Origin: Pseudomonas bijieensis
GTDB lineage: Bacteria; Pseudomonadota; Gammaproteobacteria; Pseudomonadales; Pseudomonadaceae
Direction: 5' to 3'
Length of the DNA stretch: 64,000 nt
NCBI RefSeq assembly: GCF_013347965.1
Contig: NZ_CP048810.1
Location: forward strand, 6,509,501 to 6,573,500
Part shown: positions 25,669 through 35,243 of the stretch, piece after piece
Numbering within the stretch: the stretch's first letter is position 1
Layout of the letters: the number at the start of each line of letters is the position of its first letter
Translations under genes and position numbers: made by a program
Notes under the pieces: model-generated
Database searches by the model: none
What the model was told of the DNA's origin: nothing
The model's input: only the letters and a program-made list of their open reading frames with translations

Positions 25669-27159
25669 ATGAACAGTTTCGTCAAACCCGACAGCGAGCC
25701 GGCGCTGAGCTTCGGTCCGTTCGTCTTCCACCGGCAGCAGCGGCTGGTCACCCGTGACGGCCAGCCCATCGCGCTGGGCGGCCGCGCCCTGGATGTTTTG
25801 CAGGTGCTGGTGGAGCATGCCGGCCGCTATGTCAGTAAGCAGACACTCATTGCACAGGTGTGGCCTGACAGCGTCGTGGAGGACATCAACCTGCGGGTGC
25901 ACATCGCGGCGCTGCGGCGGGCTTTCGGTGACGGCCGGGACGGCGCTCGCTATATCCTCAATCATCCTCGGCAAGGCTATTGCCTTGCGTTGCCCCTGGC
26001 GGCGCAAGGGGGCGTCGAGTCGCCTTTCAGCTGCCGGGTCGAACGGCACAACCTGCCCGCCCGCCTGAGCCCGGTGGTCGGTCGTGACAAAGTCCTGGGG
26101 CGGCTACTGGCGCAAGTACCCCATCAACCCCTGACCACCGTGGTCGGCCCGGGCGGGGTTGGCAAGACGACCGTGGTGTTGCGGGTGGCGGAGTTGCTGC
26201 TCGAGCATTTTGACGACGGTGCCTGGTTCGTTGACCTGGTGGCTGCCGGCGATCCCGCGCAAGTGATGGCGCAGGTGGCCGGCGTGCTGGGCCTGGGGCA
26301 CGGTTCTTTGGTCCGCTGCCTCGAACCCTGTCGGATGTTGCTGGTGCTCGACGGTTGCGAGCAGGTGCTCGATGGCTGTCGGGAACTGGTCCAGGCACTG
26401 GCTGCAGCGGCGCCTGGGGTGTCGGTGTTGCTCAGCAGTCGCGAAGCCTTGGACTTGCCGGATGAAAGGCTGGTGTCCCTGCCGGGGCTGGCCGTGGCGT
26501 CGCCCCAGGAACCTGAGCACCAGATCGAGGCGTGCCCGGCGGTGCAGTTACTGATCGAGCGGGTGGGCGCCCGGCAGCAGGGGTTCAAGCCGGGTAGTCG
26601 CGACTGGCCGATCCTTGCACAGATTTGCCAGCGCCTGGACGGGTTGCCACTGGCGTTGGAACTGGCGGCGGCCCAGGTCGATGCCTTGGGAGTGGCGGGG
26701 GTCCTGGAGCAATTGGATTACGGTTTGTCACTCTTGAGTCACGGGCGGCGTACGGCGGTGGCTCGACACCGAAGCCTGGAAGCGGTGCTGGACTCGAGTT
26801 TCGAACGTTTGAGCGCTGACGAACGAACCGTATTCCAGCGCCTGGCGGTGTTCGAGGGGCCGTTCACGCTCAAGGCTGCGCTGGCCGTGATCAGTTGCGC
26901 TGAACTGAGTGTCGGACCATTGCCCGGCCTGCTGTCGAGGCTGGCGAGCGTATCACTGCTGATGGTCGAGCCGCGCGCCGAAGGGGTTCGCTTCTATCTG
27001 CTCCACACTATTCGCACCTATGCCATGGACAAATTGCGGCGCAGTGGTCAGTGGCCTGTGTTTCATCGGCGTTATGTGTTGCAAGGTGCTTGGGGCGCCC
27101 GGCCTTCAAGGCCCCAACCGGCGGGTCAGCTCCTGGAGCAGCGCGCTGGCTTCCAATAA
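25669..27159 (+). CDS. Winged-helix/AAA-type ATPase regulator, lacking the C-terminal TPR part
   Basis: A 496-residue protein. An OmpR/PhoB-type winged helix occupies about residues 12-105 (ALGGRALDVLQVLVEHAGRYVSKQTL, EDINLRVHIAALRRAFGD). A STAND-like NTPase follows with P-loop VVGPGGVGKTT near 160 and Walker-B-like MLLVLDGCEQVLDG, then ICQRLDGLPLALELAA. It corresponds to the first half of the neighbouring 934-residue paralogue but stops after LLHTIRTYAMDKLRRSG. Its last 18 codons overlap the end of that convergent gene, so the tail is probably not native. The signal and target genes are unknown. Confidence 0.8.
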   Translation: MNSFVKPDSEPALSFGPFVFHRQQRLVTRDGQPIALGGRALDVLQVLVEHAGRYVSKQTLIAQVWPDSVVEDINLRVHIAALRRAFGDGRDGARYILNHPRQGYCLALPLAAQGGVESPFSCRVERHNLPARLSPVVGRDKVLGRLLAQVPHQPLTTVVGPGGVGKTTVVLRVAELLLEHFDDGAWFVDLVAAGDPAQVMAQVAGVLGLGHGSLVRCLEPCRMLLVLDGCEQVLDGCRELVQALAAAAPGVSVLLSSREALDLPDERLVSLPGLAVASPQEPEHQIEACPAVQLLIERVGARQQGFKPGSRDWPILAQICQRLDGLPLALELAAAQVDALGVAGVLEQLDYGLSLLSHGRRTAVARHRSLEAVLDSSFERLSADERTVFQRLAVFEGPFTLKAALAVISCAELSVGPLPGLLSRLASVSLLMVEPRAEGVRFYLLHTIRTYAMDKLRRSGQWPVFHRRYVLQGAWGARPSRPQPAGQLLEQRAGFQ

Positions 27160-29910
27160 GTCGGGGGTGTCGAAACCTTCGGTGAAGCGTCGATAGACGG
27201 GCCCAAGCAGCGCCTGCGCGGCGTGGGCTTGCCCCTGGCGTTGCCACAAGCGCGCCAGGGACGTGGCGCTGCGCAGTTCCCAGGCCAAGGCATTGTGGCG
27301 ACGGGCCACGGCCAGGGCAGCCAGCAGTTGTGCTTCGGCTGGCTTCACGAGGGACGGCTCGTTCTGCGCCAGCAGGGTTTCAGCGTCGGCCCGCAGGATC
27401 TCCGCCGAACACCAACCCGCGGCGCCACTGCGCGCCCGTTCGATTTGCGCCGGGACGACAAAGTCGCTGCGCAGGGTGACGGCGATGTCCTGGATCAGTC
27501 CGCTCGTCGAGCTCGTTGCCAGGGGTTGGCCATCGAATGCGCAGGCGTAATGGCAAGCCCAGTCATGGAACAGCATCACCGAATGTTTCTTGGCCTGCTG
27601 CTTCAACAGCTCGAGCCTTTCCCGGGCGGTCGAATGATCGCCGTTGTAGTGGGCGATCACGCAACCGGTCAGCGCCAGGGTGTAGCAGATCGAAATGCCG
27701 TGGTTGATCTGCAAGGCGATCTGTAACGCCAGGTTGGCGGTGCGTCGGGCTTTTTCGGCAAAACCTTGCAGCCAGAGGATGCGTGCCAGAATCGTCAGCG
27801 CGGCCACGCTCTGGTCGTATTGCACGCCGAAACCGTGGCTGAAACGGCTGAGGTGGCCGCTCTGGGCCAGGCGCTGGATCACCTGTTCGGCATCGCGCCG
27901 CGCCGCGCCCTGGTCGCCGATGAAATGCAACGCCAGCACCCGCAGGCGTTGAGTGCTCAAGGACAGGATCGGGTCGCCCTGCAAGCCCAATCGGTCGAAA
28001 TCCAGGCTGTGTGCCAGGGCCTGTTGGTAGTTGCCGCAGCTGAGGTCGACGGTCATTTGCCCGGACACGGCCCGCAGCTCACCGGCCAGGTCCTGGCATT
28101 GCCGGGCCAACTGCCGGGCGGTGGCAAAGGCTCGGACCGTTGCCGGCGTGCCGCCCTCGGTGTGGTAGTTGAAACTGGCGTGGGCCAGTTCCAGGGCCAG
28201 GGTCAAGCGTGGGCAGGGAGCGGGGCTGGCCCGCAATAATTGCAACGCCTTGTTGACGTAGAGGCCATGTTCCTTGAGCAGCGACAGCTCCTGCCAGAGG
28301 GGCAGGGTGCGGGCGGTCAAGCGGATCGCCACGGCGTGTGAACCCTGCGGACCCAGGCCTCGGTCGAGTGCCGCACGGATGTCGTCGCGATAGTCGGCGT
28401 AGCGGGCGATCCACAATCGGGTGGGCGTGTTGTCCCAATCGTTTTCCGCCTGCCCCATGAGCGCCAGGCAGCGCTCGGCGTGGCGTTCCTGGCTCACTGC
28501 CAGCTCCCCGGCTTCGGTCAGTCGCTCCAAGGCATAGCTGCGGGTGGTGTCCAGCAGGCGATAGCGCACCTCTTCATCGCCGATCTCTACATTGAGCAAC
28601 GATTTGGCGACCAACTGGCTGATCGACACCAGCACCTGGTCGGGCGCGACATGCTGGCCAATGATCACCGCGGCGGCGGAGGCCAGGTTGAAACTGCCCA
28701 TGAACACCGCCAGCCGGCGCAAACAGGTTTGCTCGCACGTCGTGAGCAGCGCGAAGCTCCAGTCCAGCGTGGCGCGCAAGGTTTGCTGGCGCGGTGCGGC
28801 GTCGGTGTCGTTGTGAAGCAGGGCGACGCTGTCTTGCAATTGCCGGTGCAGTTCCTCCAGGGTGAAACGACCGAGTTGTCCGGCGGCCAGTTCAATGGCC
28901 AAGGGAATGCCGTCCAGTCGCTGGCAGATGTCGATCACCAACGGCACCTCGCGGTCGGTCAGTTCGAAGTCGTCACGGCTGGCCATCGCACGTTCGGCAA
29001 ACAGTTGCAGCGCCGGGTACTCCAGGGCGGGATAACCCTCGATGGGCATTTCCCGGGGCGGGAACGCCAGGGCGTCCAGGCGCTGTACGTGTTCGCCTTC
29101 GGCACGCAGGCCTTCGCGGCTGGTGGCCAGGATGTGCAGGTGGGGAGCGCCACGCAGCAAGGTTTCGCTGAGCTGGGCGATGGCGTCGATCAGGTGCTCG
29201 CAGTTGTCGATCACCAGCAGCAGATGCCGCTCCTTGAGCTGGCGGGCGATGGCGTCCAGCGGATCACCGTCCTGCAGTGGCAGGTCCAGCAATGCACGCA
29301 GGTTTGGGGCGATCATGGCCGCATCGTTGAGCGACGCCAGGTCCAGCAGATGAGTGCCGTCACGATAGTGGCCGATCAGCCGTTCAGCGACCCGCAGGGC
29401 GACGGTGGTCTTGCCGATGCCGCCGGTGCCGACCAGGGTAATGAAACGCTTTCGTGGCAACTGGGCCACCAGGTTTTCCACCAGGGCCTGGCGTCCGATC
29501 ATGCGCGTGCGCTGCAACGGCAGGTTGCGCGCCAACGACGGATGGGGGATATGCGCCAACTGGTCGAGGGGTTCGAATGACAGCGGCGCGACAAAGCTAT
29601 AACCGCGCTGCGCCACGGTGACGATGTAGCGCTGCCCGGCCTGGCCATCCCCGAGAGCCTTGCGCAGTGCCGCGACGTGCACGCGCAGGTTAGTGTCTTC
29701 CACCACGCTCCTGGGCCAGACCCGGGCGATCAATTGCTGCTTGCTCACCACCTCGCCAGCGTGTTCGAGCAACACCAGCAGAATCTCCACGGCCCGCCGT
29801 CCCAGGCGCAACGGTTGCCCACCCTCCAATACCAGGCGCTGGCGCGGATGGACCCGATAAGGGCCGAAATGCACCGTCTGTTCGACGGGCAAGCTGAGGT
29901 ATTGGCTCAT
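27106..29910 (-). CDS. Winged-helix/AAA-type ATPase/TPR transcriptional regulator
   Basis: 934 residues. ATG 29910 (MSQYLSLPVEQTVHFGPYRV) is chosen over an upstream in-frame start because it directly precedes the winged helix (LRLGRRAVEILLVLLEHAGEVVSKQQL, EDTNLRVHVAALRKALGD). A P-loop NTPase follows with TLVGTGGIGKTT near 125 and LLLVIDNCEHLIDA near 205. A long C-terminal alpha-helical, TPR-like half begins around 500. This is the CadC/MalT-like fused-regulator architecture common in Pseudomonas. It converges on and overlaps by 54 bp its shorter paralogue. Confidence 0.85.
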   Translation of the reverse strand: MSQYLSLPVEQTVHFGPYRVHPRQRLVLEGGQPLRLGRRAVEILLVLLEHAGEVVSKQQLIARVWPRSVVEDTNLRVHVAALRKALGDGQAGQRYIVTVAQRGYSFVAPLSFEPLDQLAHIPHPSLARNLPLQRTRMIGRQALVENLVAQLPRKRFITLVGTGGIGKTTVALRVAERLIGHYRDGTHLLDLASLNDAAMIAPNLRALLDLPLQDGDPLDAIARQLKERHLLLVIDNCEHLIDAIAQLSETLLRGAPHLHILATSREGLRAEGEHVQRLDALAFPPREMPIEGYPALEYPALQLFAERAMASRDDFELTDREVPLVIDICQRLDGIPLAIELAAGQLGRFTLEELHRQLQDSVALLHNDTDAAPRQQTLRATLDWSFALLTTCEQTCLRRLAVFMGSFNLASAAAVIIGQHVAPDQVLVSISQLVAKSLLNVEIGDEEVRYRLLDTTRSYALERLTEAGELAVSQERHAERCLALMGQAENDWDNTPTRLWIARYADYRDDIRAALDRGLGPQGSHAVAIRLTARTLPLWQELSLLKEHGLYVNKALQLLRASPAPCPRLTLALELAHASFNYHTEGGTPATVRAFATARQLARQCQDLAGELRAVSGQMTVDLSCGNYQQALAHSLDFDRLGLQGDPILSLSTQRLRVLALHFIGDQGAARRDAEQVIQRLAQSGHLSRFSHGFGVQYDQSVAALTILARILWLQGFAEKARRTANLALQIALQINHGISICYTLALTGCVIAHYNGDHSTARERLELLKQQAKKHSVMLFHDWACHYACAFDGQPLATSSTSGLIQDIAVTLRSDFVVPAQIERARSGAAGWCSAEILRADAETLLAQNEPSLVKPAEAQLLAALAVARRHNALAWELRSATSLARLWQRQGQAHAAQALLGPVYRRFTEGFDTPDLLEASALLQELTRRLGP

Positions 29911-30025
29911 GGTGCTCTCAATGTTCTGGTCCCGATGCCTGGGCTTTACCCGAGCATATTCCTCAGGTTTGGCTTCAAGCGCAACGGCGCAGGCTCTACT
30001 CCCAGCCTTCCAGTCGACGAGCCTC

Positions 30026-30157
30026 GTGGCGAGGGAGCTTGCTCCCGCTGGGTCGCGAAGCGGCCCCAAAAAGGCCGCATCTCCCATCAATCTGGCACAC
30101 CGAGGTGACAGTCCTGGGGCTGCTGCGCAGCCCAGCGGGAGCAAGCTCCCTCGCCAC
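30026..30157. repeat. REP-like inverted pair (GTGGCGAGGGAGC type)
   Basis: GTGGCGAGGGAGCTTGCTCC at the left and its complement ending GCTCCCTCGCCAC at the right, with a GC-rich middle containing smaller hairpins (CTGCTGCGCAGCCCAGC). It is a second REP family, distinct from the GTGGGAGCGAGC elements, and fills the gap upstream of the regulator gene starting at 29910. Confidence 0.75.
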
Positions 30158-30258
30158 AAAAGCTCCCAGTTCCAAAAAAAATTAACAACGTTTAACTCAC
30201 GCAGATGCCTCTCCTGATCGGACCATAAAGCGATCCACCCACCTCAAGGAGTCATGTC

Positions 30259-31080
30259 ATGAGCACCTTCATCACCCGCGACGGCACCGAGATTTACTAC
30301 AAGGATTGGGGCAGTGGTCAACCGGTGGTCTTCAGCCACGGCTGGCCGTTGAACTCGGACAGTTGGGAGGCGCAGATGATGTTCCTGGCGTCCAACGGCT
30401 ACCGGGTGATCGCCCATGACCGCCGTGGGCACGGGCGCTCCAGCCAGCCCTGGGACGGCAATGACATGGACACCTACGCCGATGACCTGGCCGAGCTGAT
30501 CGAACGCCTGGAGCTGAAGAATGCGGTGCTGCTGGGTTTCTCCACCGGCGGTGGTGAAGTGGCGCGCTACATCGGTCGTCATGGCTCCGCCCGTGTCGCC
30601 AAACTCGGCCTGATCTCGGCGGTAACGCCGCTGATGCTCAAGACCCCGGCCAACCCTGGCGGCCTGCCCATCGAAGTGTTCGACGGCTTCCGCCAGGCCT
30701 CCCTGGCCGACCGTTCTCAGCTATACAAAGATGTGGCCAGCGCGTTTTTCGGTGCCAACCGTCCAGGCGCCAAAGTCTCCCAAGGCATGATCGACTGGTT
30801 CTGGATGCAAGGCATGCTCGCCGGCCACAAGAACACCTACGACTGCATCAAGGCGTTCTCGGAGACCGATCTTTCCGAAGACCTGCGCAACATCGACGTG
30901 CCGACCCTGGTGGTCCATGGCGATGACGACCAGATGGTCCCCATCGAAACCGCCGGCATTGCCGCCGCCAAGTTGCTCAAGAACTCGCAGCTGTTGGTCT
31001 ACCCCGGCGCGCCCCACGGCCTGACCGACACCCACAAGGACCGATTGAACGCGGATCTGCTGGCGTTCATCCAGGGTTGA
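30259..31080 (+). CDS. Alpha/beta hydrolase, cofactor-free chloroperoxidase/arylesterase type
   Basis: A 273-residue alpha/beta hydrolase. The oxyanion motif HGWP is at 27-30, the nucleophile elbow GFSTGGG with Ser95, the acid region [13 protein letters not shown] near 220, and the catalytic His in APHGLTDTH near 252. The pattern matches non-haem chloroperoxidases/perhydrolases. There is a strong AAGGAG ahead of ATG 30259. It begins a set of same-strand genes (LysR, DoxX, monooxygenase, amidohydrolase, YcaC-like). The natural substrate is unknown. Confidence 0.92.
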   Translation: MSTFITRDGTEIYYKDWGSGQPVVFSHGWPLNSDSWEAQMMFLASNGYRVIAHDRRGHGRSSQPWDGNDMDTYADDLAELIERLELKNAVLLGFSTGGGEVARYIGRHGSARVAKLGLISAVTPLMLKTPANPGGLPIEVFDGFRQASLADRSQLYKDVASAFFGANRPGAKVSQGMIDWFWMQGMLAGHKNTYDCIKAFSETDLSEDLRNIDVPTLVVHGDDDQMVPIETAGIAAAKLLKNSQLLVYPGAPHGLTDTHKDRLNADLLAFIQG

Positions 31081-31092
31081 CCAAGCCGCAGA

Positions 31093-31124
31093 CCTGTGGG
31101 AGCGAGCAGCCTCGCTCCCACAGG
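31093..31124. repeat. Compact REP-derived hairpin
   Basis: The perfect 14-bp arms CCTGTGGGAGCGAG and CTCGCTCCCACAGG surround a 4-base loop (CAGC). It is a minimal version of the local REP palindrome, lying between the hydrolase stop and the LysR start, and may also act as a transcript end. Confidence 0.75.
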
Positions 31125-31150
31125 ATCGGCATTCAACAGGAATAACACCC

Positions 31151-32098
31151 ATGAACCGCAACGATTTACGCCGTCTCGACATGAACCTGCTGGTGATCTT
31201 CGAGGCACTGATGTTCGAGAAAAACCTGACCCGCGTCGCCGAAAAGCTGTTCATGGGCCAGCCGGCGGTGAGCGCGGCGCTGGGACGCTTACGGGATCTG
31301 TTCGATGATCCGTTGCTGATCCGCCATGGTCGCGGGATGGAACCGACCCCACGGGCCCTGGCGATCCTGCAAGAACTGCAACCGGCCATGGACACGATTT
31401 CCAGCGCGGTCAGCCGGGCCAAGGCGTTCGATCCGTCCACCAGCTGCGATGTGTTTCGCATCGGGCTGTCCGACGATGCCGAGTTCGGCCTGTTTCCTCC
31501 GTTGCTGAGCCAACTGCGCGAAGAAGCGCCGGGGATCATCGTGGTGGTGCGCCGGGCCAATTTCCTGCTGATGTCGTCGCTGCTGGCCAGCGGTGAAATC
31601 AGCGTAGGGGTCAGCTACACCACCGACCTGCCGGCCAACGCCAAGCGCAAGAAACTGCGGGACATCCCTTGCAAGGTCTTGCGTGGCGACAAGCGCCCGG
31701 GGCCACTGACCCTGGACGAATACTGCGCGCGGCCCCACGCCATGGTCTCGTTCTCGGGTGACCTGAGCGGCAACATCGACCTGGACCTGGCCCGCATCGG
31801 CCGGGCCCGCAAAGTCGTGCTGGCGGTGCCGCAGTTCAGCGGGTTGCGGGCTTTGCTGGCCGGTACCGAACTGATCGCCACCGTGCCCGACTACGCCGCC
31901 TGCGCGTTGGTGGAAGGCTGCGCGTTGCGGGCCGAGGACCCGCCGTTCGAGATCAATGCCGCTGAGTTGTCGATGGTCTGGAGCGGTGTGCATGACAACG
32001 ACCCGGCCGAGCGCTGGTTGCGCTCGCGTATTGCCAGTCACATGTCCCAACCGTTGCCGGCGGCCGCCTTGGCGGACCCGGTCGGAGCTCACCGATGA
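31151..32098 (+). CDS. LysR-family transcriptional regulator
   Basis: 315 residues. The winged helix-turn-helix MNLLVIFEALMFEKNLTRVAEKLFMGQPAVSAALGRLRDLFDDPLL occupies residues 11-56, followed by a binding-protein-like effector domain (FRIGLSDDAEFGLFPPLLSQL). The NodD/LinR-like spacing DMNLLVIFEAL is typical of regulators of aromatic or small-molecule catabolism. Its stop overlaps the DoxX start by 4 bp, so unlike most LysR genes it is co-directional with, and probably co-transcribed with, its likely targets. Confidence 0.9.
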   Translation: MNRNDLRRLDMNLLVIFEALMFEKNLTRVAEKLFMGQPAVSAALGRLRDLFDDPLLIRHGRGMEPTPRALAILQELQPAMDTISSAVSRAKAFDPSTSCDVFRIGLSDDAEFGLFPPLLSQLREEAPGIIVVVRRANFLLMSSLLASGEISVGVSYTTDLPANAKRKKLRDIPCKVLRGDKRPGPLTLDEYCARPHAMVSFSGDLSGNIDLDLARIGRARKVVLAVPQFSGLRALLAGTELIATVPDYAACALVEGCALRAEDPPFEINAAELSMVWSGVHDNDPAERWLRSRIASHMSQPLPAAALADPVGAHR

Positions 32099-32508
32099 AT
32101 ACCTCTGACGAACGTTCCCTGCAGGATCTGGGCTTGTTGTTCCTGCGCCTGAGTGGTGCGCTGTTTTTGCTCTGGGTCCATGGGCTGCCGAAGCTGTTGC
32201 ATTACAGCGTCGAGCTGACCCGCATCGAAGACCCGTTTCACCTTGGCGCGGCGCCGACCCTGGTCCTGGCGATTTTTGCCGAGGTGCTGTGTCCGCTGCT
32301 GATCATGGCCGGTGTGCTGGTGCGCCTGGCGTGCCTGCCGATCCTGTTTCTGCTGGCCGTGGCGCTGCTGGTGGTGCACCCGCAATGGAGCCTGGAAGAA
32401 GGGCAGTTCGGCTGGTTGTTGCTGATCGTATTTACCAGCGTATTGATTGCCGGGCCTGGACGCCTGGCGATGAACACGCGTTTTGTTGGAGTGCTTCGCC
32501 ATGTCTGA
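32095..32508 (+). CDS. DoxX-family membrane protein
   Basis: 137 residues, four hydrophobic helices. The N-terminal LGLLFLRLSGALFLLWVHGLPKL and central ILAIFAEVLCPLLIMAGVLVRLACLPILFLLAVALLVV are the DoxX pattern. DoxX proteins are membrane partners of oxidoreductases or detoxification enzymes with poorly defined roles. It overlaps LysR by 4 bp and the next gene by 8 bp, so translation is tightly coupled with the monooxygenase-like protein. Confidence 0.88.
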   Translation: MNTSDERSLQDLGLLFLRLSGALFLLWVHGLPKLLHYSVELTRIEDPFHLGAAPTLVLAIFAEVLCPLLIMAGVLVRLACLPILFLLAVALLVVHPQWSLEEGQFGWLLLIVFTSVLIAGPGRLAMNTRFVGVLRHV

Positions 32509-33139
32509 ATCTCAAACCGTTGAATCCACCGCGAGCCCGGCCAGACCTGGCTTTGATGAAATCGTGACCCTGGTGGTCAAGCACCGGATCAAGGCCGGCC
32601 AGGACGCGGCCTACGAGGCCTGGTTGCGTCGCACGGTGCGTGTCGCCGCCCAGTGGCCGGGGCACTTGGGAGTGGATGTGGTGCGCGGCAAGCAGGGCGG
32701 GCTGGCGCTATTCACTTGCGTGCTGCGTTTCTGCTCCACCGAGGCCATGCAACGCTGGCTGGATTCCCCGGAGCGCCGCGAGCTGGTGGAGGAGGCCACG
32801 CCGTTGCTGGCTGACGGTGATCAGACCGAAGTCGGGGCGCACAAGGAATTCTGGTTCACCCCGCTGGCCGATGCGGCCACACCGCCGCCGCGCTGGAAGC
32901 AGGCCGTGGTGACATTGCTGGTGATTCTGCCGCACACCTTGCTGGTGCCGCTGATCTGGGGGCCGTTGCTGCAACTCAACGCCTTTCTTTCCAACTACGT
33001 GGTGGCGACGTTCCTGATCACCCTGACCATCGTGCTCTCGGTGGTGTACGTGTGCATGCCGCTGGCGACCCGTTTGTTCGCACCTTGGCTTGAGGCCTCC
33101 AAAGCCCACGAACATTTGGAGCCCGGCCATGGCCAATAA
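32501..33139 (+). CDS. Antibiotic-biosynthesis-monooxygenase-domain protein with C-terminal membrane anchor
   Basis: About 212 residues. ATG 32501 (MSESQTVES) follows a GGAG. An ABM ferredoxin-like domain covers about residues 15-110 (VTLVVKHRIKAGQDAAYEAWLRRTV, WPGHLGVDVVRGKQGG). Two membrane helices follow near 135-190 (AVVTLLVILPHTLLVPLIWGPLL, YVVATFLITLTIVLSVVYV). The same two-part layout is found in membrane-tethered ABM proteins of proteobacteria, whose reaction is unknown. It overlaps both DoxX and the amidohydrolase gene, which suggests a membrane-associated complex. Confidence 0.85.
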   Translation: MSESQTVESTASPARPGFDEIVTLVVKHRIKAGQDAAYEAWLRRTVRVAAQWPGHLGVDVVRGKQGGLALFTCVLRFCSTEAMQRWLDSPERRELVEEATPLLADGDQTEVGAHKEFWFTPLADAATPPPRWKQAVVTLLVILPHTLLVPLIWGPLLQLNAFLSNYVVATFLITLTIVLSVVYVCMPLATRLFAPWLEASKAHEHLEPGHGQ

Positions 33140-35097
33140 GGACGACCCAACTGATCCGCTGCGCCGCCAATTGCTCGCCGCCGGGTCCTTGCTCAGTGCT
33201 GCGGCGGCTTTCTGGCCGCGGCTGTCCCTTGCCTCTACTCATCCAGAAGGAAATCCGATGAACGCCGATCTGATTCTGTTCAATGGCCAGTTCCATACCG
33301 TCGACCGTGAAAAGCCCCGCGCCAGTGCGGTCGCCATCAGCCAGGGGCGTTTCGTCGCGGTAGGGACCGACGCCGAGGCCATGGCCCTGCGCGGCAGCGG
33401 CACCCAAGTCATCGATCTCAAGGGCCGCACCGTCATCCCCGGGCTCAACGACTCGCACCTGCACCTGATCCGCGGTGGCCTGAACTACAACCTCGAACTG
33501 CGCTGGGAAGGCGTGCCGTCCCTGGCCGATGCCTTGCGCATGCTCAAGGACCAGGCCGACCGCACACCGACGCCGCAATGGGTGCGCGTGGTGGGCGGCT
33601 GGAACGAATTCCAGTTCGCCGAAAAACGCATGCCGACCCTGGAAGAACTCAACCAGGCGGCTCCCGACACCCCGGTGTTCGTCTTGCATCTGTATGACCG
33701 CGCCTTGCTCAACCGTGCCGCGCTGCGGGTGGCCGGCTACACCCGTGACACGCCGAACCCGCCAGGCGGTGAGATCGTGCGTGACAGCAAGGGTGAGCCC
33801 ACCGGCATGCTGGTGGCACGGCCTAACGCGATGATCCTTTATTCGACGCTGGCCAAAGGGCCGAAGCTGCCGCTGGAATATCAGGTCAACTCCACGCGCC
33901 AGTTCATGCGTGAACTCAATCGCCTGGGCCTGACCAGTGCCATCGATGCCGGCGGCGGTTTCCAGAACTACCCGGACGACTACGCGGTGATCGAGCAGTT
34001 GGCCCGCGAGCAGCAGTTGACGGTGCGCATCGCCTACAACCTGTTCACTCAGAAGCCCAAGGAAGAACTCAGCGACTTCAAGAACTGGACCGGCAGCGTC
34101 AAGTTGCACCAGGGCGACGATTTCCTGCGGCACAACGGCGCCGGGGAAATGCTGGTGTTCTCGGCGGCGGATTTCGAGGACTTCCTCGAGCCGCGTCCGG
34201 ACCTGCCGCCGGGCATGGAGCAGGACCTGGAGCCGGTGGTCCGGCATCTGGTGGAGCAGCGCTGGCCATTCCGTTTGCACGCCACTTATGACGAATCCAT
34301 CAGCCGCATGCTCGACGTGTTCGAGAAGGTCAACCGCGACATTCCGTTCAACGGCCTGCCGTGGTTCTTCGACCACGCCGAGACCATCACGCCGAAGAAC
34401 ATCGAGCGCGTGCGGGCGCTGGGCGGTGGTATCGCGATCCAGGATCGCATGGCCTTCCAGGGTGAATACTTCGTCGACCGCTACGGTGCCAAGGCCGCCG
34501 AAGCCACGCCGCCGATCAAGCGCATGCTCGCCGAGGGCGTGCCGGTGGGTGCCGGCACCGACGCTACCCGGGTGTCGAGCTATAACCCTTGGACCTCACT
34601 GTACTGGATGGTCAGCGGCCGCACCGTCGGCGGCCTCTCGTTGCACGAAGAAGGCCTGCCGCGCCTGACCGCGCTGGAACTGTTCACCCATGGCAGCGCC
34701 TGGTTCTCCTCGGAGCAGGGCAAGAAAGGCCAGATCAAGGTTGGCCAACTGGCGGACCTGGCGGCCCTGAGCGCGGACTTCTTCAGCGTCGAGGAAGAAG
34801 CCATCAAGTGGATCGAGTCGGTGCTGACCGTGGTGGACGGCAAGGTGGTGTACGCCGCCGGCGACTTCGAAAAAACTCGGCCCGGCCAGCGTCCCGGTGC
34901 TGCCGGACTGGTCCCCGGTGGTCAAGGTCCCGGGCCACTGGCGCCCGACTTCCCCGTTGCAGGCGCAGGTTCACCAGTGCAGCGGTCCGTGCACGGTGCA
35001 CGCCCACAGCCATGAACGGGCGCGGCTGTCGAACGTGCCGGTCAGCGATTTCCAAGGCTTCTGGGGCGCGTTTGGCTGCTCCTGCTTTGCCTTCTGA
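33129..35097 (+). pseudogene. YtcJ-like amidohydrolase with +1 frameshift near the C-terminus
   Basis: Start 33129 (MANKDDPTDPLRRQLLAAG), overlapping the previous stop. The N-terminus has a twin-arginine-type signal (LRRQLLAAGSLLSAAAAF), so the enzyme is probably exported. The amidohydrolase_3 domain follows with GLNDSHLHLIRGG (HxH metal site), FRLHATYDES, FDHAETI and GAGTDATRVSSYNPW. Six A at 34870-34875 shift the frame. With five A the reading continues as LGPASVPVLPDW to a stop at 35097, giving 655 residues and a cysteine-rich end (QCSGPC, CSCFAF). As read, the protein would end at 35015 with an unrelated tail. It is either an assembly error or a recent mutation. Confidence 0.85.
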
Positions 35098-35117
35098 CTG
35101 ATTACACACAGATCCTC

Positions 35118-35210
35118 CTGTGGGAGCGGGCTTGCTCGCGAATGCGTCGGCACATCCGACAACGTCAGCAAGCTGACACACCGCTTTCGCGAGCAAGCCC
35201 GCTCCCACAG
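35118..35210. repeat. REP/REPIN-type inverted pair
   Basis: CTGTGGGAGCGGGCTTGCTC at the left pairs with GAGCAAGCCCGCTCCCACAG at the right, about 50 bases apart. It lies between the amidohydrolase and YcaC-like genes. Confidence 0.85.
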
Positions 35211-35243
35211 TTTTTGAAACATCCATCCCAAAGGAGTCATCCC

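Noticed and set aside
25669..27159. Hidden frameshift as the cause of the short regulator
   Set aside because: Past 27100 the plus strand is occupied by the end of the convergent gene, and no alternative frame continues a TPR-like sequence, so a single-base error does not explain the missing half.
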